A DNA stretch of 12,105 nt from an uncultured Chitinophagaceae bacterium (GTDB lineage Bacteria; Bacteroidota; Bacteroidia; Chitinophagales; Chitinophagaceae). Positions within the stretch are counted from its first letter, which is position 1. Every line of letters starts with the position of its first letter. Both the position numbers and the translations under genes were made by a program. The notes under the pieces are model-generated. The model had not been told where the DNA came from, searched no databases, and worked only from the letters and a program-made list of their open reading frames with translations. Positions 5,897-12,105 of this stretch are shown here, in pieces. Location of the stretch: assembly GCA_946885665.1 (NCBI GenBank), contig CAMPGT010000116.1, forward strand, positions 1 through 12,105, read 5' to 3'.

Positions 5897-6733
5897 ATGA
5901 AAAAGATCTTCGGACTGTTCCTGGCAATTTTCGCATCTTATGCAGGTTTTTCGCAGGATTCAACTGTCGTTTTACCTTCTACGGATACCTTACCCCAGGC
6001 GGTTGATACGCTTCCGATCACCGATCCTAACGACCTGATCGAGGAATCAGCGAACGAGAGGGACCGGGAAAAGAAGAAAGTGAATTTTGCACAACTCGGG
6101 CTCGCCAGCCGGTCGAAAGATCATTTACTCATCCAGGTGGGTGTTGACAACTGGGCGAACAAGCCCGATTCTATTAATATGAAGGGGCTTTCCAGGAGTT
6201 TCAACATGTACCTGATGTTCGATTTCCCTTTCAAGACGAACCCGCACCTCAGTGTGGCCGTGGGCGCCGGTATTAGCACCAGCAACATTTATTTTACCGA
6301 CACCTATATTGATATTGCCGGCAAGTATGCCGACAAACTCAGCTTTATGGATGTTTCGGACACCACCCATTTTAAAAACTACAAGCTGATGACGACGTAC
6401 CTCGAGGCTCCCGTGGAACTGAGGTATACGCTGAACCCGGCACGCCCGAAAAAGACCCTGAAAGCGGCGCTCGGCGCCAAGATAGGCACCATGATCGGCG
6501 CAGGCACCAAGGGAAAGACACTCCAGGGCAGCGCCGGCAATACCGTTAACCCTTCTGTTCAGAAGGAAAAAACCAAACGCTATTTCAACACCACGCGCCT
6601 TGCCGTTACCGGCCGCATCGGCTTTGGTGTGTTGTCGATATTTGGTACGTACCAGGTAAATGCCTTCATCAAAGAGGGATTCGGTCCGGATGTACGCCCC
6701 TATTCGATCGGTTTAACGTTGAGCGGCCTGTAA
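5897..6733 (+). CDS. Outer-membrane beta-barrel protein (PorT-like family)
   Basis: This 278-residue protein has a signal peptide (residues 1-20, ending GFSQ). It is followed by about 45 residues of low-complexity, Asp/Thr/Pro- and charge-rich sequence (to roughly NERDREKKK). The rest alternates polar and hydrophobic residues as in an outer-membrane barrel. The conserved strand TYLEAPVELRY, the glycine-rich LGAKIGTMIGAG and the closing YSIGLTLSGL are typical of the OMP_b-brl/PorT-like families common in Bacteroidota. These usually form small barrels of eight or so strands; members include the gliding and type IX secretion protein PorT, but most have no known function. I do not assign PorT itself. 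The start is supported by the signal peptide and the upstream -7 boxes. HflX begins 28 bases after the stop, so the two may be co-transcribed; no hairpin with a T tract separates them. Confidence 0.85.
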   Translation: MKKIFGLFLAIFASYAGFSQDSTVVLPSTDTLPQAVDTLPITDPNDLIEESANERDREKKKVNFAQLGLASRSKDHLLIQVGVDNWANKPDSINMKGLSRSFNMYLMFDFPFKTNPHLSVAVGAGISTSNIYFTDTYIDIAGKYADKLSFMDVSDTTHFKNYKLMTTYLEAPVELRYTLNPARPKKTLKAALGAKIGTMIGAGTKGKTLQGSAGNTVNPSVQKEKTKRYFNTTRLAVTGRIGFGVLSIFGTYQVNAFIKEGFGPDVRPYSIGLTLSGL

Positions 6734-6761
6734 TGCCGCGAGCCACCAATCCATCCGCCAG

Positions 6762-7949
6762 ATGCTAGAAAAGAAAAAAAGGACGAACGAAGAGAAGGCA
6801 GTATTGGTCGGCCTCATCCATCAATCCCAGACAGAAGAACAGGTCAAAGAATACCTCGAGGAGCTGGCCTTCCTCGCTGAAACCGCCGGCGCAAAGGCAG
6901 TTAAACGTTATGCGCAACGGTTAGCGCATCCCGATCCCCGCACGTTTATCGGCAAGGGGAAGCTCGAGGAGATCAAGCGGTATATTGATGACAAAGACAT
7001 ACAAACCGCCATCTTCGACGATGAGCTCAGCGGCTCGCAGATCACCAACATAGAAAAGATCCTGAACATCAAGGTCATTGACCGTTCCGACCTCATCCTC
7101 GACATTTTTGCCAGCCGCGCGAAAACGGCCCAGGCCAAGACACAGGTGGAGCTGGCGCAATACCAATATATCCTTCCCCGCCTGCGCGGTATGTGGAGTC
7201 ACCTTGAACGCCTTGGTGGCGGTATCGGCACGAGGGGCCCCGGTGAAACCGAGATCGAAACCGACCGCCGTATTGTCCGCGACAAGATCTCCCTGTTGAA
7301 AAAGCGGTTGTCGGTAATCGACAAGCAGGCTTCCGTTCAACGAAAAGACCGTGGTGAGTTCATCCGTGTTGCCCTTGTTGGCTATACCAACGTGGGTAAG
7401 TCAACCATCATGAACATCCTCAGCAAGAGTGACGTGTTTGCCGAAAACAAGTTGTTTGCCACGTTGGATACCACCACCAGGAAGATCGTTTACGAAGCCA
7501 CGCCTTTTTTGCTCAGCGATACCGTGGGGTTTATCCGCAAACTGCCCCATCACCTCGTAGAAAGCTTTAAAAGCACCCTTGATGAGGTTCGCGAAGCGGA
7601 TATCCTGCTGCACGTGGTGGACATTTCACACCCCAATTACGAGGAGCAGCTGTCGGTAGTGCACAAAACCCTGGAAGAGCTTGGCGCCCACAACAAACCG
7701 ACCATCACCATATTCAACAAGATGGACCTTTACGAGCAGCACACCTTCGACCCCTGGCTCGAGGAATCGGTCCGTGACGAGATGCTCAAGGATCTCCGCG
7801 AACGCTGGGAGTTCGAAACACACGGCAATGCGGTGTTCGTCGCCGCCATTGAAAGGAGAAACATCGATCAACTGCGCAGCGTGATCCTGAATAAGGTGAG
7901 GGAGCTATATAAAATACGTTATCCATACCGGTCCGAGCATTTTTATTAA
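6762..7949 (+). CDS. hflX: GTPase HflX, ribosome-splitting factor
   Basis: This 395-residue protein shows the full HflX layout. The N-terminal HflX domain includes PDPRTFIGKGK (57-67). The helical linker is followed by the diagnostic GGGIGTRGPGETEIETDRR (152-170). The GTPase domain has G1 GYTNVGKST (207-215), a switch segment FATLDTTTR (232-240), G3 DTVG (253-256) and G4 NKMD (319-322). The usual SA of G5 is replaced by VAA in FVAAIERR, a mild variation. In studied bacteria HflX binds the 50S subunit and splits stalled or hibernating ribosomes under heat or antibiotic stress. It is cytoplasmic. The ATG at 6762 begins a Lys-rich start (MLEKKKR) normal for the family. It follows the beta-barrel gene closely with no promoter box in the gap; a functional link between the two is not evident. 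Confidence 0.97.
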   Translation: MLEKKKRTNEEKAVLVGLIHQSQTEEQVKEYLEELAFLAETAGAKAVKRYAQRLAHPDPRTFIGKGKLEEIKRYIDDKDIQTAIFDDELSGSQITNIEKILNIKVIDRSDLILDIFASRAKTAQAKTQVELAQYQYILPRLRGMWSHLERLGGGIGTRGPGETEIETDRRIVRDKISLLKKRLSVIDKQASVQRKDRGEFIRVALVGYTNVGKSTIMNILSKSDVFAENKLFATLDTTTRKIVYEATPFLLSDTVGFIRKLPHHLVESFKSTLDEVREADILLHVVDISHPNYEEQLSVVHKTLEELGAHNKPTITIFNKMDLYEQHTFDPWLEESVRDEMLKDLRERWEFETHGNAVFVAAIERRNIDQLRSVILNKVRELYKIRYPYRSEHFY

Positions 7950-8076
7950 ATGTTTGGCGAGTGTGGATTTTTAATTTCGGTGACCACATCGCGTTGTTGA
8001 TTTCCTATTTTCATAGTTTTAGTTTTCCTTGCATCTTTCTAAAACCGGAATATTGGATTTTATTGCTATCATCTTA

Positions 8077-8673
8077 TTGAATATCCTGGACACGCTTAAA
8101 GCCATTGACCGGAATATCTTCCTTTGGATCAATGAAACCGCGTCAGTACCTGGGCTCGATTGGTTTTTCATGGGTCTGCGCGAAGCGCTTACATGGGTGC
8201 CATTGTATGCCTTCCTTTTATATTGGATCATCAGGCGGCACAAGAATTTTGCCTGGCAATTTATCCTTCTTTCCGTGCTGGTGTTTGCCGTTACGGATTA
8301 TACCAGCGCCTCGTTAATGAAGCCATTCTTTATGCGCCTTCGGCCCTGTGCCGATCCTTCGCTTGAGGGTGTGATGAGACCGGTTGTAGGTTGCGGTGGT
8401 CAGTATGGGATGCCCTCTACACATGCGGCAAATCACTTCGGCATGGCGACGTTTTGGTATTTTACTATTTACTGGATGCATGGACGTAAATGGTTTTGGT
8501 TATGGGTTTGGGCGTTCGTGATCGTGTATGCGCAGGTTTATGTGGGCAAACATTATCCCGGTGATATCCTGGTTGGCGCCATAACCGGTGTCGTTGCCGG
8601 ATTGCTGTTTGCTGCGCTGTTCCGCCGCTGGTTGCTGAGGTCCGTTCCCAGGTATGCCAAACCGGTAGAATGA
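8077..8673 (+). CDS. PAP2 family membrane phosphatase
   Basis: This polytopic membrane protein has the three PAP2 acid-phosphatase motifs. C1 is KPFFMRLRP (82-90), C2 is PSTH (113-116) and C3 is AQVYVGKHYPGD (152-163, catalytic His159 and Asp163). C3 normally begins Ser-Arg; here it is Ala-Gln, so one phosphate-binding Arg is missing. Related envelope enzymes remove phosphate from undecaprenyl pyrophosphate, phosphatidylglycerophosphate or lipid A; the substrate here is unresolved. No ATG lies upstream of the conserved region. I place the start at TTG 8077, which gives the family-like opening NILDTLKAIDRNIFLWIN. TTG at 8029 would add 16 residues, and TTG at 8053 is also possible. A membrane glycosyltransferase gene starts 37 bases after the stop, suggesting shared work on a lipid-linked intermediate, which is inference. 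Confidence 0.88.
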   Translation: MNILDTLKAIDRNIFLWINETASVPGLDWFFMGLREALTWVPLYAFLLYWIIRRHKNFAWQFILLSVLVFAVTDYTSASLMKPFFMRLRPCADPSLEGVMRPVVGCGGQYGMPSTHAANHFGMATFWYFTIYWMHGRKWFWLWVWAFVIVYAQVYVGKHYPGDILVGAITGVVAGLLFAALFRRWLLRSVPRYAKPVE

Positions 8674-8677
8674 TTCC

Positions 8678-8685
8678 TACATTTG
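8678..8685 (+). promoter_or_regulatory. -7 box before the membrane glycosyltransferase gene
   Basis: TACATTTG, an exact consensus match, lies just after the PAP2 stop codon and 25 bases before the ATG at 8711. No -33 TTG is visible inside the PAP2 gene end. It favours ATG 8711 over the TTG at 8699, which would fall within a few bases of the predicted transcript start. Confidence 0.45.
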
Positions 8686-8710
8686 AAAATCAGTTTTATT
8701 GACTACTACG

Positions 8711-10543
8711 ATGCCACCACAAATCAACCGGATCCGGCGAAGACATAATGGATTTATGCATTCCACTTACCTGTGGAACATCGTTTTCTGGTTGACGATG
8801 CTCGTTTATTTCGTCGGACTATTTATTCCGATCATGGAGCCTGATGCGGCGGTGTATGCGCAAGTGTCCATGGAGATGCATGACAGGGGCGATTATCTTT
8901 CGATATACCACAAGGGGGTAGACTGGCTCGACAAGCCCCATTTCCCTTTTTGGATGTCTGCGCTATCCTATGAAATTTTCGGCGTTACTACGTTTGCCTA
9001 CAAGCTGCCTGCGGTGCTGTTTACTTTACTGGGTGCTTTTTATACTTTTCGTTTTGGTAAAAAATTTTATTCTGCTTTACATGGATGGATCGCGGTAGTA
9101 CTGCTGATTACTGCCGAGCACATCATCATTTCCAACCAGGATGTACGGGCCGAGCCTTTCATGACGGGGCTGGTGATCATGGGTCTTTATCATTTCGCTT
9201 CGTTATTTCATAGTCCGGTTTTAGGGTTTAGGAGTCCAAAAAAAGTTGACGGCGCATTGGACGCACGCGCGGGTGTTGACACGCGGTTGCCTTCGCGCCC
9301 TGGTTTTTCAAATGACTGGTTTCTTCATGCTGCAGCCGGTTCACTTGCTGCCGCATGTCTTATCATGACCAAGGGTTTGTTCACGATCATTCCCCTGGGC
9401 GCGGGCATCGGATTTTCGTTGCTTTACCAACGCAACTGGAAGGCGATATTCAGCTGGCGTTGGCTGGTTGTTGCCGTTCTTATTATCGTCTTTCTTTCGC
9501 CTGCCTTATATGGCTATTACCGCCAGTTCGACCTGCACCCGGAGAAAACCATATTTGGCCAAAACAACGTTTCGGGCGTTGAGTTCTTTCTGTGGACCAG
9601 TCAATGGGGAAGATTCACCAACACCGGTCCGATTACAGGTAAAGGCGATCCCACGTTTTTCATCCATACGTTACTATGGGCGTTTCTTCCCTGGGCATTT
9701 GCTGCTTATTTTGCGATCTACCATAAAATAAAGCAGCTGTTTAAGGGTGTCACTTATGGCGAAAACTTTACATTTTTTGGGTTCATCACTTTATTTCTCA
9801 TCTTCTCGGCTTCAAGGTTTCAATTGTCTTTTTATCTCAATCCACTTTTTCCGTTACTGGCCATCCTCACGACATCGGCATTGCTTAATATGGGCAAACG
9901 AGCCATGAAAACTTTTTCTGTCATTCATCTCGTGGTGTGCATATTGCTGGTAATCGGGTTGTTTGGTCTGCATTATTTCTTTTCAGCAAATATGCCACAC
10001 ATTGACTCGATTGCAATTGTTGTTTTCGCGGTATTTCTTGGTTTTTTTCTCTTTTCCAGGCGAGGCTTTTACATCAAAAAGATCGTGTTTGCAACGGCGC
10101 TCATTGTGCTTGCTATTAATTATTATATCAACAGGGATTTTTATCCGGCGTTATTGAAATACCAGGCAGAAAGCGAGGCCGCGTATTTTATGAAGGCTAA
10201 TAATATTGATGCGAAGGATGTTGTATTTGCCGATGAAATGGAGTCTGTGGCGGACATCATTATGCAACAGCCGACGAAAGTCGTGACGTTAGATACTTTG
10301 CGGATGGATTTGGTGGCGAATAAATATGTGTTTACCTCGGCTGAAGGGCTGCATAAGCTGGACTCGCTGAGGCTTAATTATACGATGCTGGAACAATTTG
10401 AAGACTTTCCGGTGACGAGGTTGACGGGTAAGTTTATTAATCGGGCAACGCGGTATTTGGAGGTGAAGCCGAAGTACCTGGTTCGGACCGGCAGTAAGGA
10501 CATGGACAGGCCTGAAATCGATGTGACGAAGCTTGTAAGATAA
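8711..10543 (+). CDS. GT-C fold membrane glycosyltransferase (ArnT/GT39-like)
   Basis: This 610-residue protein has about ten or more hydrophobic helices. The first periplasmic loop carries EPDAAVYA (from residue 43), the acidic motif of polyprenyl-phosphate-sugar dependent GT-C enzymes, then DWLDKPHFPFW (from 71). Also typical are DVRAEP (144-149) and MTKGLF (219-224). The closest family is ArnT/PMT-like GT39, whose members move a sugar from a polyprenyl phosphate onto lipid A, protein or another periplasmic acceptor. A soluble C-terminal tail of about 135 residues follows the last helix. Between helices, residues about 167-203 form a hydrophilic Arg/Pro/Gly-rich insertion that looks unlike the rest. 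I chose the ATG at 8711; an in-frame TTG at 8699 would add four residues and ATG 8756 would remove 15. The gene follows PAP2 closely and ends 9 bases from the convergent GT9 gene. Confidence 0.9.
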   Translation: MPPQINRIRRRHNGFMHSTYLWNIVFWLTMLVYFVGLFIPIMEPDAAVYAQVSMEMHDRGDYLSIYHKGVDWLDKPHFPFWMSALSYEIFGVTTFAYKLPAVLFTLLGAFYTFRFGKKFYSALHGWIAVVLLITAEHIIISNQDVRAEPFMTGLVIMGLYHFASLFHSPVLGFRSPKKVDGALDARAGVDTRLPSRPGFSNDWFLHAAAGSLAAACLIMTKGLFTIIPLGAGIGFSLLYQRNWKAIFSWRWLVVAVLIIVFLSPALYGYYRQFDLHPEKTIFGQNNVSGVEFFLWTSQWGRFTNTGPITGKGDPTFFIHTLLWAFLPWAFAAYFAIYHKIKQLFKGVTYGENFTFFGFITLFLIFSASRFQLSFYLNPLFPLLAILTTSALLNMGKRAMKTFSVIHLVVCILLVIGLFGLHYFFSANMPHIDSIAIVVFAVFLGFFLFSRRGFYIKKIVFATALIVLAINYYINRDFYPALLKYQAESEAAYFMKANNIDAKDVVFADEMESVADIIMQQPTKVVTLDTLRMDLVANKYVFTSAEGLHKLDSLRLNYTMLEQFEDFPVTRLTGKFINRATRYLEVKPKYLVRTGSKDMDRPEIDVTKLVR

Positions 10544-10552
10544 AGTCGACGC

Positions 10553-11773
10553 TTATGCCACCTGTTGTTCTTTCAGCCATTCGGTGAGGCGGTTGCCCAC
10601 CCATATGGGCGAGATGGTGGTGATGCAGGGTCGCGTTTCGCAGGTGGTTTTACGGTGGTTCGCCGCGCTTACACAGGGCGAGCACGGTAATTTTAGGTAG
10701 AAAGCCTCGGCATTTCCTCCGAGCGGTCCGTATAAAGCCGGCGTTTCCGGACCGAATAAAACGAACACTTTAAGGTGAGTTACCGACGCAAAATGCGCGG
10801 GACCCGAATCGTTTGTGAGCATAAATGTTGAAACGCTGTAGAGCGGTACCAGTTCGTTGAACTTGAAAACGCCGGCGGAGTTGATAAAGCGGGGGTCGCC
10901 GGTCATGTCGATCACTTTTTGTACATACTCTTTTTCTGACGGAGCACCGGTGGCCACTATAATAATATTGGAGAACTGGTCGAGTAATTGCCGCGCCACC
11001 GCCGCGAAATTCTCCTGTTGCCACCGTCTTTGCGGGAGCATATCTGATGCATTCACGTTCAAAAGGACGATTTTTTCGTGCCTCCAGGCGGGGTAAAGCT
11101 CTTTGATTTTGGCGCGGACCTTTGCAATTTGCGTGGGGTGAACATCGGCTTTCACGAGGTCGAGGTCGCCTTGTTTAAGGGGCACGGTAGAGTAAGGGTT
11201 ATGGAATTTGTTCATGGCGCGGTTAACCAGGGAGATGAAGTTGACCGATATGTGGACGTGTGCGTTGTAGCGAACGGGGAAGTTGATCATGCTGCCGCGA
11301 TAGAGGCCCTCGTCGTGAAAGCTGGCGAAGCCGATGCGTGTGCGTGCCCCGCTGAGGAAGCTGAGCAGGGCGGTGAAGCGGGAGAACAGTTCCAGGTCGA
11401 TTACGCAGGTGATCTTTTTGCGGCGGCACCACGACATGAAGCTGATGACGCTGAAGAACAGGGCCACCAGGTTGCTGGAGTTCATTTTAAAGATGTTCTG
11501 CTGGGGGATGGTATTGAGTATTTCGAGAGATTTGGCGTTGTCTTTAAAGATGGCGAAGAACAGTTCGGCGTTGGTTTCGCGGCGCAGCTTGCGCATGGCC
11601 GGGTCGACGATCACGGCACTGCCCATTTCAGACAGTTCGATGAAGAGGGTGCGATCTGTGTGAGGGATCTTTTTGGGTGAAAACAGGTTTCTGATGCGCG
11701 ACAGTAGGGAAGCGAGAAAGCAGAGGGGTATGCCGACCCACTTGTCTATGGTGCGCATGGCGTTAACGTTCAT
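10553..11773 (-). CDS. Glycosyltransferase family 9 (heptosyltransferase-like)
   Basis: This 406-residue protein matches the GT9 family of ADP-heptose:LPS heptosyltransferases. An N-terminal hydrophobic stretch (about 13-24) may bind the inner face of the membrane. The first Rossmann half begins TLFIELSEMGSAVIVDP (42-58), at the place of the family's GD motif, which here reads GS. The C-terminal nucleotide-sugar half has TNDSGPAHFASV (320-331) and LFGPETPALYGPLG (339-352). Near the end, four Cys (364, 367, 378, 383) in a CxxC...C....C array could hold a metal. GT9 enzymes add heptose or other sugars to LPS or lipooligosaccharide cores in the cytoplasm; the donor cannot be read here. The ATG at 11773 is supported by a -7 box 38 bases upstream; ATG 11758 is an alternative. 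It is transcribed alone, tail to tail with the GT-C gene. Confidence 0.92.
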   Translation of the reverse strand: MNVNAMRTIDKWVGIPLCFLASLLSRIRNLFSPKKIPHTDRTLFIELSEMGSAVIVDPAMRKLRRETNAELFFAIFKDNAKSLEILNTIPQQNIFKMNSSNLVALFFSVISFMSWCRRKKITCVIDLELFSRFTALLSFLSGARTRIGFASFHDEGLYRGSMINFPVRYNAHVHISVNFISLVNRAMNKFHNPYSTVPLKQGDLDLVKADVHPTQIAKVRAKIKELYPAWRHEKIVLLNVNASDMLPQRRWQQENFAAVARQLLDQFSNIIIVATGAPSEKEYVQKVIDMTGDPRFINSAGVFKFNELVPLYSVSTFMLTNDSGPAHFASVTHLKVFVLFGPETPALYGPLGGNAEAFYLKLPCSPCVSAANHRKTTCETRPCITTISPIWVGNRLTEWLKEQQVA

Positions 11774-11810
11774 GCGATTAGGTGTACCGTTCGTTAGGAG
11801 CGGCCGGCTG

Positions 11811-11818
11811 CAAAATTA
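11811..11818 (-). promoter_or_regulatory. -7 box of the GT9 gene
   Basis: The minus strand reads TAATTTTG, an exact TAnnTTTG match 38 bases upstream of the ATG at 11773. No convincing -33 TTG is found about 20 bases further upstream. Confidence 0.42.
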
Positions 11819-11933
11819 AGGTTAAGTGCGGGAATCGGTTATTGATATTTGGGCGATGGGGTACGGCAGGCGCATGACGTATTAAGAAGAAAAATATAGA
11901 AAGGAGGGTATGGGAAGAAAATGGGTATTTGTG

Positions 11934-11963
11934 TTTGCCGCCATCAAAAAAGTTTTACATTTG
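11934..11963 (+). promoter_or_regulatory. Promoter of tRNA-Asn
   Basis: TTTG at 11934-11937 and TACATTTG at 11956-11963 fit the -33 and -7 elements with 18 bases between them, one of the two best-formed promoters in the window. Transcription would start near 11970 and leave a leader of about 60 bases before the tRNA, to be removed by processing. Confidence 0.6.
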
Positions 11964-12030
11964 CTGCCCAAAATGCAGGTATTGTGTTTGTTGCAGAAGC
12001 GGATATGCCGGCGTTTTAGGAAGTTAACAT

Positions 12031-12104
12031 TCCTCCTTAGCTCAGTTGGTTAGAGCATCTGACTGTTAATCAGAGGGTCGCTGGTTCAAGTCCAGCAGGG
12101 GGAG
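12031..12104 (+). tRNA. tRNA-Asn (GTT anticodon)
   Basis: A complete 74-base cloverleaf lies at the right edge. The acceptor stem is TCCTCCT/AGGGGGA with one T-G pair, the D arm is GCTC...GAGC, the anticodon stem is TCTGA/TCAGA with loop CTGTTAA, and the T arm is GCTGG/CCAGC with loop TTCAAGT. The anticodon GTT and discriminator G at 12104 both fit asparagine. The base after it is C, and whether CCA is encoded cannot be seen. Confidence 0.97.
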
Positions 12105-12105
12105 C

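Noticed and set aside
6723..6739. GCGGC...GCCGC hairpin across the beta-barrel stop codon
   Set aside because: The stem is only 5 bp with no T tract, so it is not a credible terminator and does not argue against co-transcription with hflX.
6921..7340. 139-codon open frame antisense to hflX
   Set aside because: It overlaps the diagnostic HflX linker and GTPase region, and its translation is a low-complexity mirror of the real codons.
8699..8710. TTG start four codons upstream of the chosen GT-C start
   Set aside because: It is too near the predicted transcription start behind TACATTTG, and a normal ATG follows at once.
11078..11680. 200-codon open frame antisense to the GT9 gene
   Set aside because: It lies wholly within a gene with clear GT9 motifs, its Ala/Gly/Glu/Val-rich translation has no domain, and it is explained by the G/C-rich codon use of the opposite strand.
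11910..12057. Short ORF after AAGGAGG, starting ATG at 11910
   Set aside because: It reads through the predicted tRNA promoter and into tRNA-Asn, and Bacteroidota make little use of such Shine-Dalgarno sites; the purine run is probably coincidental.
1..12105. CRISPR array, insertion sequence, prophage or attachment duplication near the tRNAs
   Set aside because: No regularly spaced repeats, transposase or integrase frames, or repeated tRNA 3' ends were seen.

Overview
The window looks like ordinary chromosome from a Bacteroidota bacterium, most plausibly Chitinophagaceae or a close relative. The evidence is: several close matches to the phylum's -7 promoter consensus TAnnTTTG, with very little Shine-Dalgarno signal; an outer-membrane beta-barrel protein of the PorT-like type; SGNH and collagen-like lipoproteins; a GH18 chitinase; and an ATPase with a DUF4143-type C-terminus. 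The lineage is inferred from gene content, not measured. A tRNA gene lies near each end: a CAT-anticodon tRNA (452-525, minus) and tRNA-Asn (12031-12104, plus).

Layout. The left edge (1-242, minus) holds the start of a secreted protein whose body lies outside the window. Next come the CAT tRNA with a strong terminator and an unusual 5' leader, then a secreted GH18 chitinase-like enzyme (minus). A short collagen-like lipoprotein follows on plus, tail to tail with a 41-codon reading frame for a possible single-span membrane peptide. A stand-alone ATPase (AAA_14/DUF4143 type) follows; it is more A/T-rich than its neighbours and its promoter region carries nested direct repeats. A hotdog-fold thioesterase and a convergent SGNH-hydrolase lipoprotein share the terminator region near 4531-4563.

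A gap of nearly 490 bases (5411-5896) separates the SGNH lipoprotein from the main rightward block: outer-membrane beta-barrel protein, HflX GTPase, PAP2 membrane phosphatase and a GT-C membrane glycosyltransferase. The last two are 37 bases apart and could cooperate in lipid-carrier or lipid A chemistry. A GT9 (heptosyltransferase-like) enzyme on minus converges on the GT-C gene with only 9 bases between stop codons, so the right part carries several envelope-glycan functions. tRNA-Asn with a good promoter closes the window.

I found no CRISPR array, insertion sequence, prophage or recognisable defence or toxin cluster. The most unexplained signals are non-coding: the repeats around the ATPase promoter, the competing pairings in the CAT tRNA leader, and the tandem 10-mer before the thioesterase promoter.
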